Source: Psilocybe azurescens
Lineage: Eukaryota > Basidiomycota > Agaricomycetes > Agaricales > Agrocybaceae
Length of the DNA: 33,893 bases
Reading direction: 5' to 3'
Assembly (NCBI GenBank): GCA_023853785.1
Contig: JAJIRX010000917.1
Span: 1-33,893, forward strand
Shown here in pieces: positions 1 to 9,719 of this stretch. The translations under genes were made by a program, and so were the position numbers. Numbering within the stretch: the stretch's first letter is position 1; the number at the start of each line of letters is the position of its first letter. The notes beneath the pieces were generated by a model, which was not told where the DNA came from, searched no databases, and worked only from the letters and a program-made list of their open reading frames with translations.

Positions 1-56
1 TCCAAGCAACTAAACTTTTTGCCAACCGCATCTGTGAAGCTGTTTGAGCGCATAAT

Positions 57-2754
57 TTGCGATTTTTTCCAGCAGCTGAAATAACTGCCTTTCATCGTTA
101 TTTTCACTATGACAAGGTTCGTTATTCATCTCGACTCTTGTGTGAGCTCATCTCTAATTATATAGATCGTTCCAGCCATATCGATCACTCTCAAGGCAGA
201 ATGCAGGTGGTTCAAGGAAAGCTGGTGTATTCACCCAACTGTCGGCGGGATGTCTTGCTCCCTAAACAACCTGCAGACGAAAAGAAAACATCTTTCTTCC
301 GTTACCATCCGGCCTCAAAATTTATCACACACGATGGAGTTCGCAGCTTGCGCTATGACTTCTCATCGTTTCGATTAGCCATGTATCAGACGCCCTCGAT
401 GGTGGAATGACCACTGGGGTTGGATTTCCTTCATCTCCTGTTACCCTAAATTTCGTGGCTATGTAATGGAAACCCTTTCACTTTTACTGAAAGCACATGA
501 ACTTATCCAACACGAAAACCCATTACGATACTCAATGTCCGCCTCGTCAGTGAAAAGATGGTCCACTCTCGAAGAAGATATATCGCCGAATAGTTCATCA
601 TTTGACACTCCTAACCAAAGTCGCCGTCATCAAGCCCGTTTCGCCTTGGGTTTTGGGTATAAAAAGGCATACTTATCTCGTGGAAAAGCTCTGCAAGCCA
701 TTGAACGGTCGCGCTGATTGGTTTTTTTTGTGGACAGGACTTGTGGCCTACCTTATAGCAAAGGCTATCACCCTCCAACATGAACTTCAACCTTACCCGG
801 CTCTTTCAATTCCAACCTGGATGGACGTTTACTTTCCAATTCATGTGATCCTTCCTGGCTAGACTCCTTTTCCATGTCGGATGCATGCACATTTACAACC
901 GGAACTCGAACAGGGCTATTTGTCAACCCTCTAAGACGTGGTGAATTAGAGCCATCGGTTGAATGGTTTATTTACTTTGGCGTACCCGTTTGGTATATCT
1001 GGGATGAAGAAATGGCGAAGAATTCAAATGTTAAGCACCTCGCTCCTGAAGCGCATATAATGCAAGTTGCTACGACTGCCATGTCCATGATCCCACCGTC
1101 GCCGCCTGTAATGTCGCGAGCACACCCCAACTGAACATTTCATCACTTGGCAGGAATTTTTCGCCAAATGAAACGAACGCAACAAGCATTTCCTCATGAA
1201 TGAATCCCCTGAGAAGCGTCAGGCTCGCAACAACAGAGAGCGGGACCCCAACAAATATAGTGCAAAGGTTTTTGTTTGGGAGGAGGACAACACCGGTCAT
1301 CTTGTACGCGTAATGGTACCCAGCCGCGAACATCATGAAGTTCTCGATAGCTGGCCCGACGACCAAAAGCAATACAACTCATTTTCCAATGAATTTGACT
1401 GCTGCGAGGCCTTTGGACCTGGAACTGGATACTGTGGGCTGGATTACTTGAAAGCGCAGAAGATGCAGAAGATGATTTTGAGATTGATGTCTCTGCAGAC
1501 GACATAGCCGAAGATGCATCCAAATCTTTGCAGAGTCGTCATGATGTGTACTCATTCGTATCCTCCTCTTTAGATCCTGATACATGTAACGACTGGCTTC
1601 CTACCCACCACAACCCTGGTAACGCTGTGGTACGGGCCGATAATGCCAAAGAAGAGATACTGGATATCTTTTTTCTTTCATTTTGGTTACAGGCCACCTC
1701 TTCCCAGCCCTCCAACAAACCCAATTTCATCTGAAGCCGATCAGAAAAACTTTCTCAAAATACTTGGTATTCCATGGAAGTCCTGCCCTCTTGAAATCTT
1801 CAAAAGACCCAGAGTTCTAGCTGCTGTTGGCTTCATCCGCTGACTTTCTCAGAAGGGCTCTATTTCAGACGAATGGGATCTCAGTCGTCATCATCGAGAA
1901 TCCATGTACCTCAATCAACGAATCAAATACATACAGCAAGTTCACCAGGTTCCATCCACATTGACAAAAAAATATACATGTTCCATTTTGCATCTCATAG
2001 CACCACAGACTGGAAATTGGCTGTCAATTCGGCAGCTGATGCCCTTACAATATGTCGACTAGACTCATGATATACGGATGTGGAAATCGCAATTTGTCTT
2101 CTCCAACGAGGCATACCTTTCCACACACTTCAGTTATCAGTATCTGTTTGTCAAAATGGTCCTCCAAACACATTGAAACATTACCAAGCTTTTCGTCCTC
2201 CCAATTACCAGTTTGATGCATTTGATTACTCTGTCTATATTGACCGCTCTACTGAGCTCCTTAAGCATGGGCCATGTGGCCGTGCAGCGCTAATGCAAGG
2301 TGGTTATCTGTGGAGGATTTCTGTACCGATTGTTAGTTTTGAAACTGTTTTGAGGGGGCCTATGGGAGGGCCAAGGGAAATGTTCACTGTCGCAACTGAT
2401 GATGGGCAAGTATATGTCGACGATCAACTTATGCAAGAAGAAATGGAAGTTCTCTCTGGTCTATATCACTGTGCCACAGGTAAGTCTCTGACGTTTATTA
2501 ACTTGTTACAGTTGGTTAACAATTATTTGTAGGAGAAGGAGATCAAATTTCGAAAAAATCATGGTATCCTTTATCACAGACATACGAAAACTCGGGTCAG
2601 GACTATGGGCGATGGACTTCAAACAGCGAAAAAATCTTTGATATCTTCAAATCCCGCAATTCCTCTGCCAGTGAGAAGAAAACTGTCCTTCAACGGCAGC
2701 CACTTCGCGGCTAACAAGTGGCGGGATGCTATTCGCGGGAGCTGGCGATCTTAG
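57..2754 (+). pseudogene. Agaricomycete lineage-specific protein, decayed copy
   Basis: No biochemical function is known to me for this family, which I recognise from its pattern in many Agaricomycete genomes. Coding segments lie in alternating frames: an N-terminal block at 57-410; a membrane-like stretch at 602-862; a basic block with the motif VFVWEEDNTG then FSNEFDCCEAFGPG at 1196-1430; an acidic block at 1440-1600; and the best conserved part at 1960-2480, with CLLQRGIPFHTL, YSVYIDRSTELL and GRAALMQGGYLWR. An intron at 2480-2532 joins YHCATG to EGDQISKKSWYP. The C-terminal block continues in a shifted frame (KWRDAIRGSW) to a stop at 2754. Frameshifts at roughly 410-600, 1130-1190, 1440, 1840-1960 and 2700 make it a probable pseudogene; some breaks could be unrecognised introns. 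The family assignment is recognition, not a search result. Confidence 0.6.
2480..2532 (+). other. Intron in the lineage-specific protein gene
   Basis: The donor GTAAGTCTCT follows CACAG, and the acceptor TTTGTAG precedes GAGAAGG. Removing these 53 bases joins CATG to EGDQISKKSW in one frame, restoring the family pattern. The intron size is typical of basidiomycetes. Confidence 0.75.
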
Positions 2755-2889
2755 ACGCTCTAGGCTACGACTGGAAGAAGCTTCTTCTGCCTTGATCGCT
2801 GACTGCATGCATGCGACACAGTAGATTTGTCAGATAACCACACATAATGTAGTAAGTGTTTGAAATGAAGTTCGTTTTAATGGGCTAAC

Positions 2890-3370
2890 TTATATACATC
2901 TACAGGTATATATACCTCCGAATATTTCTACGATATAGCATTTAGACCACATTTCAAACGACGAACAACTAAGAGAAATAAGAAATCTGAGCGGGGCACT
3001 CATGGTTACCCATGCGGGCCTCCGTAACAATGCGTATGTATCTATACTAATTTCGTCAGATTGGTAGGTTTCGATAGCATAATGACAACTTACACAGCAA
3101 TGGCTTTCTCAACAGCATATCGTGCACCAGGACGCCAAAAGTACACGGACCCGGCGTCCTAACGAAAACACGACGATTTCTCCGTGCCAAGGAATAAAAG
3201 GAAAGGCTTACGTGCAAGTTGAGGTTCTGAGGAAGCCGGGGGTCATAGTATCCAAAAAGCAAGAACCGGCGGCAGTCAACCGTAACTATGGTTGGAAGAG
3301 TTGGCGATCCGTTAGGGTTAGAAAACACTTTAGAGACATCAATGTCGCGGCAGTTTGTTTGATAAAGGAT
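2890..3370 (-). CDS. Possible spliced gene fragment, three exons
   Basis: On the minus strand three open segments join across two canonical introns. Exon A (about 3370-3212) ends LPQNLNLH. Intron 3159-3211 (GTAAGC..TTAG) leads to exon B (3158-3094), reading DAGSVYFWRPGARYAVEKAI. Intron 3047-3093 (GTAAGT..TTAG) leads to exon C, which stays open to a stop at 2890. Phases agree at both junctions and the introns are 53 and 47 bases, as usual here. I do not recognise the product. No start codon is evident, and an in-frame stop lies just upstream of exon A (3371-3373), so this is a fragment or an unresolved upstream splice. The plus-strand reading of 3122-3379 has no such support. Confidence 0.35.
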
Positions 3371-3373
3371 CTA

Positions 3374-4209
3374 CGATAGCGACAAAGTGACGAGGAGTTG
3401 GATTTGCTGGCAAAAGAGGGTAATATAGTCCCTGTGTTGTTACATGCTGTGTAATATGGTGGGTTAGACTGGTGGAAAGAACGCTATTTTATGCCTAGAC
3501 GTACAGTCTTGGATCTGACTTCGGCGTATACAGCAAGCATGCTGGACCGGGTTGATGGAATCATCAGCTGTGAGCTGTGCATGTTGGAGTCGAGTAAGCT
3601 GTCCAGTTATGTAAGGATTTCTGTTGTTAACATAAAAATTCGGTACTCACCATGGTATTGTAAGGCTGTCTAAATTACCAGTCACCGAGAACTCGAAGGA
3701 TGATAAACAAAAGAACGAGTTCGGATGCATATATATAGTACAGAGAGATGTCTACATCATCTGCCGGACCGGATTTCTCTCAATTTCACGATTCAACTTT
3801 GACTTTGAGTCGCGGTTTATATTTCAAATCTACTCGATCAGTAATTATGGGGACTCTGGAGTTATGCCTCTTCTCCTGGCTTTCATTCCCTGCCAAGCAT
3901 TTTCTATTTCAGCCTATTCGGGTAACAGATGTTGGATATGTCTTTATCGTGGCTTCTATATATCAACGCAATTGGCGATGAGGTGAATACGCTGCATAAA
4001 CTTCAAATGTACTCGTCGCTGATTTTAAATATACCCAGTTCATTATTTTGGTCGCTCTGGTGTCCGAACCACAGCTCCATTGCCTGCCGAGGTGATATTT
4101 CTTTTAAGCAACGTTTAAATATCTGCCCGCTTGACCACTGCAAGGTTTGGCTTCATAATATTTTTGGCCGGACAAGTGGATTTGAACCTGTCGATAAACC
4201 CACTCCAAC
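3374..4209. other. Stretch with no supported gene
   Basis: I see short open frames on both strands and no family resemblance. Part of it (about 3500-3680, minus) may be more of the spliced fragment downstream of it, with a GTGAGT..ACAG pair around 3622-3653, but the reading frame is interrupted. 4000-4209 is AT-rich and could be the upstream region of the WD40 gene. Confidence 0.4.
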
Positions 4210-5955
4210 ATGACCACTCTTCACGGGCATACTCGCCTTTTCAATGGGGCGTTCTCGTATCCGTCATTTGGCGAGTATTGGTACCCATGGAATCGGACCT
4301 GCCCACAGTATGAAGCTATCGCCGGATGGCGACTTTCTCGCCATTGGTAATGATGACGGAATACTAGAGGTGCAATCCAAGAATTTTATATCCTCCTTGT
4401 TCTCAACGTTAACATCTGTATCCCTTAGATTCGCATGCGAGGGGATTCTGAGTGGAAGCGAGTTGGCCTCTATGCTGCGGGAGCTGCCATCCAGCGCCTT
4501 GGTGTGGCACCCAGTGCAGCGCGCTACAGTTATATTGGGCTCTCGCGAGTGGCGGCGTTCACAAAATTACTGTACAATCGGACGGTGTGAGTACTAGGTC
4601 ATACTTGCGGTCTCATTTACAGTCTCATTTCAAACAGGCCAATATATTCTATGATGGCCTCGTCTGAGGCTTTGTTCACCTTTTGGAGATCAGCAATGAT
4701 GGTCAAAAGCTGGCCGTCGCTCACGGGAATATCATCTCTATTGTCAACAATCCGTTTCCACGTATGTTGTTTTATTTGCCGCACAACAACGTGATTGACA
4801 ATGACAACAGAACGCGACAATTTAGGAACATTAATAAGTTTGCAAGTCTCCCGCCCCAGCGATGTGCGGAGTGCAAACGAGTCTGGAATACCAGCGTAGT
4901 TTATTTTTTTTGGCTGATGGTACTACAGTTCTGGTTGCTTTCTTTGGAAGACGCGGAATATGGTGCATTGCAATTCAAATTGGCTTGCAAAATAGCTGAT
5001 TAGCAGTAGGGCATTTTCTTTGAATGATTTTAGTGCTTCGTGGAGACTTCCGGCTCCGAGACAACTCATTGTAAGTCTCTTCCTCTTTAAGTATATCCTT
5101 GCGATACGACTCGCCGAAGTTCAGCTTAGGATCGGCCGCCATTTCTCCGTCTGGAGAACACATTGCAGTAATGAATCTTTGCGATGGCATAGATTTTTAC
5201 TCTGCAACACACCGGGAGTTCATCTCGACAACGAAGTACGCTATGACTGCAAGACGGCCGCGCCAAAATTTGGTAGTCGACATCGTATTCGTCGACGAGG
5301 ATACAGTTGCTTTCGGACATTCGGATGGCTATATCGGCTTCGCGAAGTTATGGTTTTGAACGCATTTCCGGTACTTTCAAGATAGAAGCACGTGAACTTG
5401 ACGGTATATCTACAATCTTTGACCTCTGTATTGGTATTGACCTGGTCTTAGTTCCCATCCAAACAATATGCTTTGGTATAACCCAATTTGGACCTCTTAT
5501 TCTCGGGCTCGTGCCATCGTCTGCGGTCCACAGACATTCCAATAGATATGCATCTGAAATTCATATCGGACGAATTGAAGATTCTGATGGACGCTTTGTC
5601 GTCTCGGAAGTTGTGAGTCACAATCATTCAATTAGCAATCAGCAATCTCTGATTTGTCTCCAAGTCACATCTCCAACCCATCACTCGATTGCCATATGCA
5701 GACTTCTTTGTCTACTTGAGGGACTTGAGCCCCAAAGACATCATTCTTATTGCCGCTTTTTTTTCTGTTCTCATATTGGTTCAGTCGGCGTTCATAAATC
5801 CGTCCAAATCGACATCTATGACCCCGCTGACTCCATCACATGTGGCACAAGTATCTTCCACTACTTCGCCCTATCGTCTGCCTCGTCACAATGACTGGTA
5901 CCGTTTTTTCTTTTCCTGCAGAGGCGACCCGGGACACGTAATGTACGCATCGTAA
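4210..5955 (+). pseudogene. WD40-repeat protein with C-terminal membrane anchor, decayed
   Basis: Several WD40-type blades are readable in alternating frames: SMKLSPDGDFLAIGNDDG (about 4308), ALVWHPVQRATVILG (about 4500), VHLLEISNDGQKLAVAHG (about 4675) and AAISPSGEHIAVMNLCDG (about 5130), followed by VDEDTVAFGHSDGYIGFAKL (about 5290). The C-terminal segment has a hydrophobic stretch near 5740-5790 (IILIAAFFSVLILVQSAF), a single membrane span before the stop at 5953-5955. An intron at 4370-4428 (GTGCAA..CTTAG) is consistent with the frame. This layout, a WD40 propeller plus a terminal membrane span, is common in Agaricomycete genomes; the role is unknown. Breaks occur near 4240, 4535, an in-frame TGA at 4665-4667, and after 5360, where blades degrade until the tail. 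The ATG at 4210 is the likely start. Decay is real unless several single-base errors coincide. Confidence 0.65.
4370..4428 (+). other. Intron in WD40 gene
   Basis: GTGCAA..CTTAG, 59 bases, lies directly after the blade ending GNDDGILE. The following exon reads IRMRGDSEWKRVGLYA, consistent with a WD40 inter-blade segment. Confidence 0.55.
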
Positions 5956-6108
5956 ACATCAGAAATTTGGTGAAGATTTGTAGTAATTCCTAATCTAATG
6001 ATTCAATAGACATGTGGGTCATCATGCCAAGCTGGGAGCATGTGAGAAGAGAAACTTCGTCAGACAGAATAAAAGCGCTGAACAATAGCGATAGACACAC
6101 AAACAACA
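5956..6108. promoter_or_regulatory. Intergenic spacer upstream of the nucleotidyltransferase-like gene
   Basis: The spacer is 153 bases. The sequence just before the ATG at 6109 is ACACACAAACAACA, an A/C-rich leader typical of fungal start contexts (AACAATGGCC). I see no convincing TATA box. Confidence 0.4.
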
Positions 6109-6700
6109 ATGGCCGCCGTCAAACATGCAGAAGTCATCAACACGTTTCTCTCACAAATCTCTGCACTTCCTGATGAAGGAGGTCGCGAGTCACTCGACCC
6201 CATCCTTAAGCCAGCCCTGGACATGGAGCTGGACATGAGGCAACGCTATATCGACCCAGAACGACGATCCCTATCTTTTGGACCCTTATATCGGCCTGGT
6301 CGACATCTTCTCTATTCCAGATAAGGCTCGCTTAACTCGACCACGACCTGAGGGTGGGGCGGAAACCATTTTCTACGAACGCTTCTCAGGAATGCTTTGT
6401 TCCTTCCCAAAAGATCATCTACTGCCTCTTGATAAGCAAATGCAGAGGCCGTAAGGCAGTCCCTGCATCGTGGATAGCTTGGACGATTTCCGGTCCAATT
6501 TGCACGTCTTTGCCCATGGAGCTCTCTCCCATATTCCCGACTGGAATAATATCGCCGTTGCAGGCGGGCGCAGTTCTCGCATGCTTATCGCCCCATATGG
6601 CCAAAAGCCATCTAATCTCAACTTAAACCAATTCTACCAATCTAATGCCTACGCCGCTTCAGACGTCGATATATTTTTGTGGGGCCTTACAGAAAATGAG

Positions 6701-6767
6701 GTAAACCAAAATCACTTTTGGGACGACAATTTGCTTATTATTATTATTATTATTTATTCCTTTCCAG
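6701..6767 (+). other. Intron with (TTA)n tract
   Basis: GTAAAC..TTCCAG, 67 bases, carries a TTATTATTATTATTATT microsatellite just upstream of the pyrimidine tract. It joins LTENE to AEAKISQVYSAI in frame. Confidence 0.65.
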
Positions 6768-6864
6768 GCTGAAGCAAAAATCTCTCAAGTCTATTCAGCA
6801 ATCTGCAGTTCCGTTATATGGCCAGTCACTTGTGTTCGAAAGGCGAACACTATCTCTATCCACT

Positions 6865-6916
6865 GTTTGTCCGTTCGTTCGACGACCCTATATGTGACTG
6901 ACTGCCCTTTTTATAG
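6865..6916 (+). other. Intron in nucleotidyltransferase-like gene
   Basis: GTTTGT..TATAG, 52 bases. Joining gives ISIHSTYPSRTIQFILRLY, which matches the family; unspliced, the frame is lost. Confidence 0.65.
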
Positions 6917-7021
6917 CCACATACCCAAGTCGCACAATTCAATTTATATTGCGCTTGTACATGTCTCCGGCTGAAGTACTGGCTGGGTTTGATGTCGATG
7001 CTAGCTATTGCGCTTACGACG

Positions 7022-7075
7022 GTAATATTGTTGCACTGGTTCTAACTAATTGTTTATAATTGGTTTAATTATCAG
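7022..7075 (+). other. Intron in nucleotidyltransferase-like gene
   Basis: GTAATA..ATCAG, 54 bases, with a branch-like CTAAC inside. It joins CAYDG to NTVFVSPGAL in phase 1. Confidence 0.7.
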
Positions 7076-7247
7076 GGAACACAGTCTTTGTGAGCCCCGG
7101 GCATTGATTGCGTGTATTCGACAAGCAAACACAATAGATATCACAAGACGTTCACCATCATATGAAGTAAGGCTCACAAAATATTCTAATAGAGGTTTTG
7201 AAGTGTATCTGCCCTCTCTTGCCCGAGAGCATGTCGATTACATGACT

Positions 7248-7306
7248 GTAAGCACTGAAAAGATTACAAATCGATAGGTATGATATCTGACCCAAACAAT
7301 TTCTAG
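7248..7306 (+). other. Intron in nucleotidyltransferase-like gene
   Basis: GTAAGC..TTCTAG, 59 bases. It joins HVDYMT to LYNRDLKVW in phase 0. Confidence 0.65.
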
Positions 7307-7574
7307 CTTTACAATCGGGATCTCAAGGTATGGCCTGCGGGCCTAGGGGGCGCTTGCTGGTGCTCGAACTTCTCCGGTGCCTACCCTATCACTATTTCTA
7401 CCTATACCGATCCTCCAGCAACAATCGAGAGAGATTTATTGGGCCCAAGAATTTCCCAAGTCAATCTCTCGACTTTGCCCCAATCGGCGAAGTCACTGAA
7501 AACAATTACGATTCTCTATGGATTCGTATCCCCTATGGACCAGATTGGGACCCTGTTAAGGTGAAGGCGTTCGT

Positions 7575-7584
7575 TGATGATGTC
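7575..7584. repeat. Left target-site duplication (TGATGATGTC)
   Basis: The same ten bases occur at 10181-10190, immediately outside the other end of the element. Both copies lie in exon sequence encoding DDV of the interrupted gene. The last one or two bases could match by chance, so the true duplication is 8-10 bases. Confidence 0.85.
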
Positions 7585-7603
7585 AGTACTTTACTGTCCC
7601 CCA
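7585..7603 (+). repeat. Left terminal inverted repeat
   Basis: AGTACTTTACTGTCCCCCA. Compared with the reverse complement of 10161-10179 (AGGTCTTTACTGTCCCCCA), it differs at positions 3 and 4 only. Confidence 0.85.
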
Positions 7604-8170
7604 TTGATTCCAAGTGGAATCCATCTTCGTTCCAGAATGTAGATGGATTCCAATGGATTCCATTTGGAATCCAACCGGTTCTGTTCAAGTCCAGCCAACA
7701 TACATGGATTCCAGCTACATTCCAGTTCAGTTATATATTGATTCCAGGTTGATTCCAATTAGTTAACTTCAACTGGAATGGATTAAAGTAACAAGAAAAT
7801 GGAATCCAATTGGATTCTAGTTGGATTCCAGATAGAGTAGAACTTTATTAAAATTGACACTAGTCCTTGGATACAGATTCCACTTGGATTCCAACTATTC
7901 CAACCCTATTCCACATAAGTTGAACTTGATAAAATTAAATATAAAAGAACTGTTGGAATGGATTCCAACTATATTCCAGTCATTCCATGTACATTCCATG
8001 AAAGTTGGACTTGATAAAATTATATGTAAATGAGTGTTGGAATGGAATCCAACTATATTCCAGCTATTCCACCTTCATTCCAAAAAGGTTGAACTTGTTA
8101 AAAATTAAATTAAACTACTATTTATATAGGTTCCACCTTTATTCCAGCCATTCCAATGAAACTCTATAGC
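7604..8170. repeat. Left subterminal array of TGGATTCCA-type motifs
   Basis: Around two dozen copies of TGGATTCCA, GGAATCCA or the short core ATTCCA occur in both orientations, spaced irregularly. The same block is repeated at 29087-29650. Arrays of short motifs inside the ends are known transposase-binding regions in several DNA transposon superfamilies; that role here is inferred. Confidence 0.75.
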
Positions 8171-8879
8171 TGATTATGCTTAGTACAAAAATATAAATTA
8201 GACTTACCTAATAAAGGTTAGTATAAATCAATGCAATGATTTACCTATTTCCTTGTTCAGGGGGAGCAGTTACATTCACAGCAGTGGTAGCAGCAGCAGC
8301 AGGGGCCTTGGCTTTCATACCAGCCTTGGAGGTACTGGCACTGGCCTTGGTGCCGCCAGTGGTTGCGTTGGCATTGGCATTGGCATTGGCGTCCCTGTCG
8401 TCGGCCTTTGCATCGTCGTTGTTGTCGGCCCTCACTTGGTACGCCTTCGCCTTGCCCTTTGTGGTGGTTCCCGCGGCGTTTTCGTTGTCGCGGGTGTCGC
8501 TGGCGTCTTCGCCATCTTCGCTTTTGTTGCTGTCCTCGCCTTTGTCGCCGTTGTCGCCTTTGTCGTCCCTTTCGCCGTCGTGGTCCTCGTCCCCGGGCGT
8601 TGTCACCCTGGCCGCTGTCGTTCTTGTCGTTGTCGCTCTCGCCGTCATTGTCGTCCTCGCCGTCCTTGTCCGGGTTGGTTTGGTCGTTGTCGTCTTGGTC
8701 GTTGTCGCCGGCTTCGTCTGCCGTGCTGTCCGCGTCTTCTTCTTGTCGTTGGTGACCAATGGTGGACGGAGGGGGCGCCCCCTCGGTAGCTGGGGCTGGA
8801 GTGGTAAGGCGAGGGTGGTGCTACGGACACGCCGGTCCGCCCTCGAGCTTTGCACAGTCCTGTAAATATAAAATTAGAA

Positions 8880-8997
8880 ATAGAATATAAAAAGAAGAAA
8901 GAAAGAAAAGAAAAAGAAAAACGGAATAAAAAGAAAAGAAAAGAAAAAGAAAAGAAAAAAGAAAAGAAAAAGGAAAAAGAAAAAAAAAAGGGGGGGG
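8880..8997. repeat. 118-base purine-only tract, (A/G) rich
   Basis: The plus strand is almost entirely A and G, built from AAAGAAAAG-type units and ending GGGGGGGAGG. On the coding (minus) strand it is the pyrimidine tract of the accessory-gene intron. Mirror-like purine tracts can form triplex DNA; that is a known property of such sequence, not something shown here. Confidence 0.8.
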
Positions 8998-9195
8998 AGG
9001 GTACGTACTTCGACCGCTTGTGGGCACGCCTTTCGTCGGGCGGCTGCGTCCTCAGCTGCCTTTGCGGCGCTGGTTTTCCTATAGAGCAGCGTGAGCGGGG
9101 GTGAGCGTGAGCGGGAGAAACGTACCTGGGGGCCTTCCCCCCCTTTTCGTACTCCTTTCCCCCTCCCTGCGTGGCCTCCCCGCTGGCTGCTTTCT

Positions 9196-9246
9196 CCTCC
9201 TCCTCCTCCTCCTCCTCTCCCTCCTCCTCCTCCTCCTCCTCCTCTT
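9196..9246. repeat. (TCC)n microsatellite
   Basis: Runs of TCC separated by single interruptions encode the polyglycine stretch of the accessory protein on the minus strand. Confidence 0.8.
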
Positions 9247-9609
9247 CTCCTGGGTCCGCCTGTCGCCGTTTTGCGCTTAGCTTGCTGCTGTGCAGTGGCT
9301 GCGGCGTTCGATTCCTTCCGCTTACGTCGTTCCCCAGCTGTGGAAACAGGGGGACACACGGCGGTGCCCGGATCTTGTTGTCGATGCGGTAGAGCGGGTA
9401 CCGGTGGGCATTGAGAGGGAGGGTTGGTGTTGTTGACAGAGGCAGTGACAGTGGTTATGGACGGCGGCGGGGAGCAGAGAGGTGGTGGTGGTGGAAGGAA
9501 AGGGTGCGACGTGGCATCCAAACGGCGTGCGAATGGTCACGCTAGGCTTGTGCCGAGAGAAGCCGAGTACGATCGGTATGTATAACGCTGAATGTTGTCA
9601 TATAGAAAT

Positions 9610-9695
9610 GTCTATGTGGCTCAAGTGGTTGATCGCGTTGAATTCGGTGTACTCGGATGCTTGGGTTCAATTCTCGATTATGCGCTTTTTTTTTT
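9610..9695 (+). ncRNA. tRNA-like sequence with RNA polymerase III boxes
   Basis: 9617-9628 reads TGGCTCAAGTGG, a good A box. 9664-9674 reads GGTTCAATTCT, close to a B box. Spacing fits a tRNA, and a ten-T run (9686-9695), the polymerase III stop signal, follows directly. The D-stem has one mismatch, the T-stem pairs with wobbles, and the acceptor stem does not pair. It is therefore a decayed tRNA or the head of a short interspersed element rather than a working tRNA. It lies inside the right part of the transposon; whether it belongs to the element is unknown because the other copy leaves the window before this point. Confidence 0.5.
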
Positions 9696-9719
9696 CTATT
9701 ATAAATAAAATAATATAAA

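Larger units (their letters stand above)
6109..7584 (+). pseudogene. Nucleotidyltransferase-like Agaricomycete protein, 5' part (interrupted by a transposon)
   Basis: The start ATG at 6109 gives AAVKHAEVINTFLSQI, a good family N terminus. A frameshift near 6240 leads to DPYLLDPYIGLVDIFSIPDK, and another near 6450 to DSLDDFRSNLHVFAHGALSH. The core has NIAVAGG, then SDVDIFLWGLTENE about 40 residues later. A glycine pair followed by D-x-D recalls polymerase-beta-type nucleotidyltransferases, but the spacing is longer than classical, so this is inference. Introns 6701-6767, 6865-6916, 7022-7075 and 7248-7306 all have GT..AG ends and restore SPAEVLAGFDVDASYCAYDG, RRSPSYEVRLTKYSNRGFEV and YLPSLAREHVDYMT. 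A frameshift near 7340 precedes LWIRIPYGPDWDPVKVKAF. Reading stops at the mobile element at 7585; the rest resumes at 10191. In relatives I recall ankyrin repeats following this core. Confidence 0.7.
8241..9521 (-). pseudogene. 5' remnant of the KDZ accessory protein gene
   Basis: The start at 9521 gives MDATSHPFLPPPPPLCSPPP, followed by a Gly/Arg-rich tract and TSAAKAAEDAAARRKACPQA. Exon 1 ends near 9013 at a GTACGTACC donor; a long pyrimidine-rich intron ends TTTACAG near 8864. Exon 2 encodes a low-complexity Thr/Arg then Asp/Asn/Ala-rich chain (DGERDDKGDNGDKGEDSNKS) ending TSKAGMKAKAPAAAATTAVN. The same C-terminal peptide starts the intact part of this gene at the right edge of the window (33893 down). 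An extra G in a GGGGG run near 8262 shifts the frame compared with that copy, and the remaining exons are deleted. The phase between exons 1 and 2 does not close cleanly. Function is unknown; such chains are probably disordered and nucleic-acid binding. Confidence 0.6.

Noticed and set aside
7604..8170. Satellite or centromeric tandem repeat
   Set aside because: The TGGATTCCA motifs are irregularly spaced, in both orientations, and bounded by terminal inverted repeats, so they belong to the transposon end.
8236..8865. Plus-strand 209-residue Val/Ala/Leu-rich open frame that looks like a membrane protein
   Set aside because: It is the antisense of the accessory-protein exon shared with the second KDZ copy; its hydrophobicity follows from complementing Asp/Asn/Ala codons.
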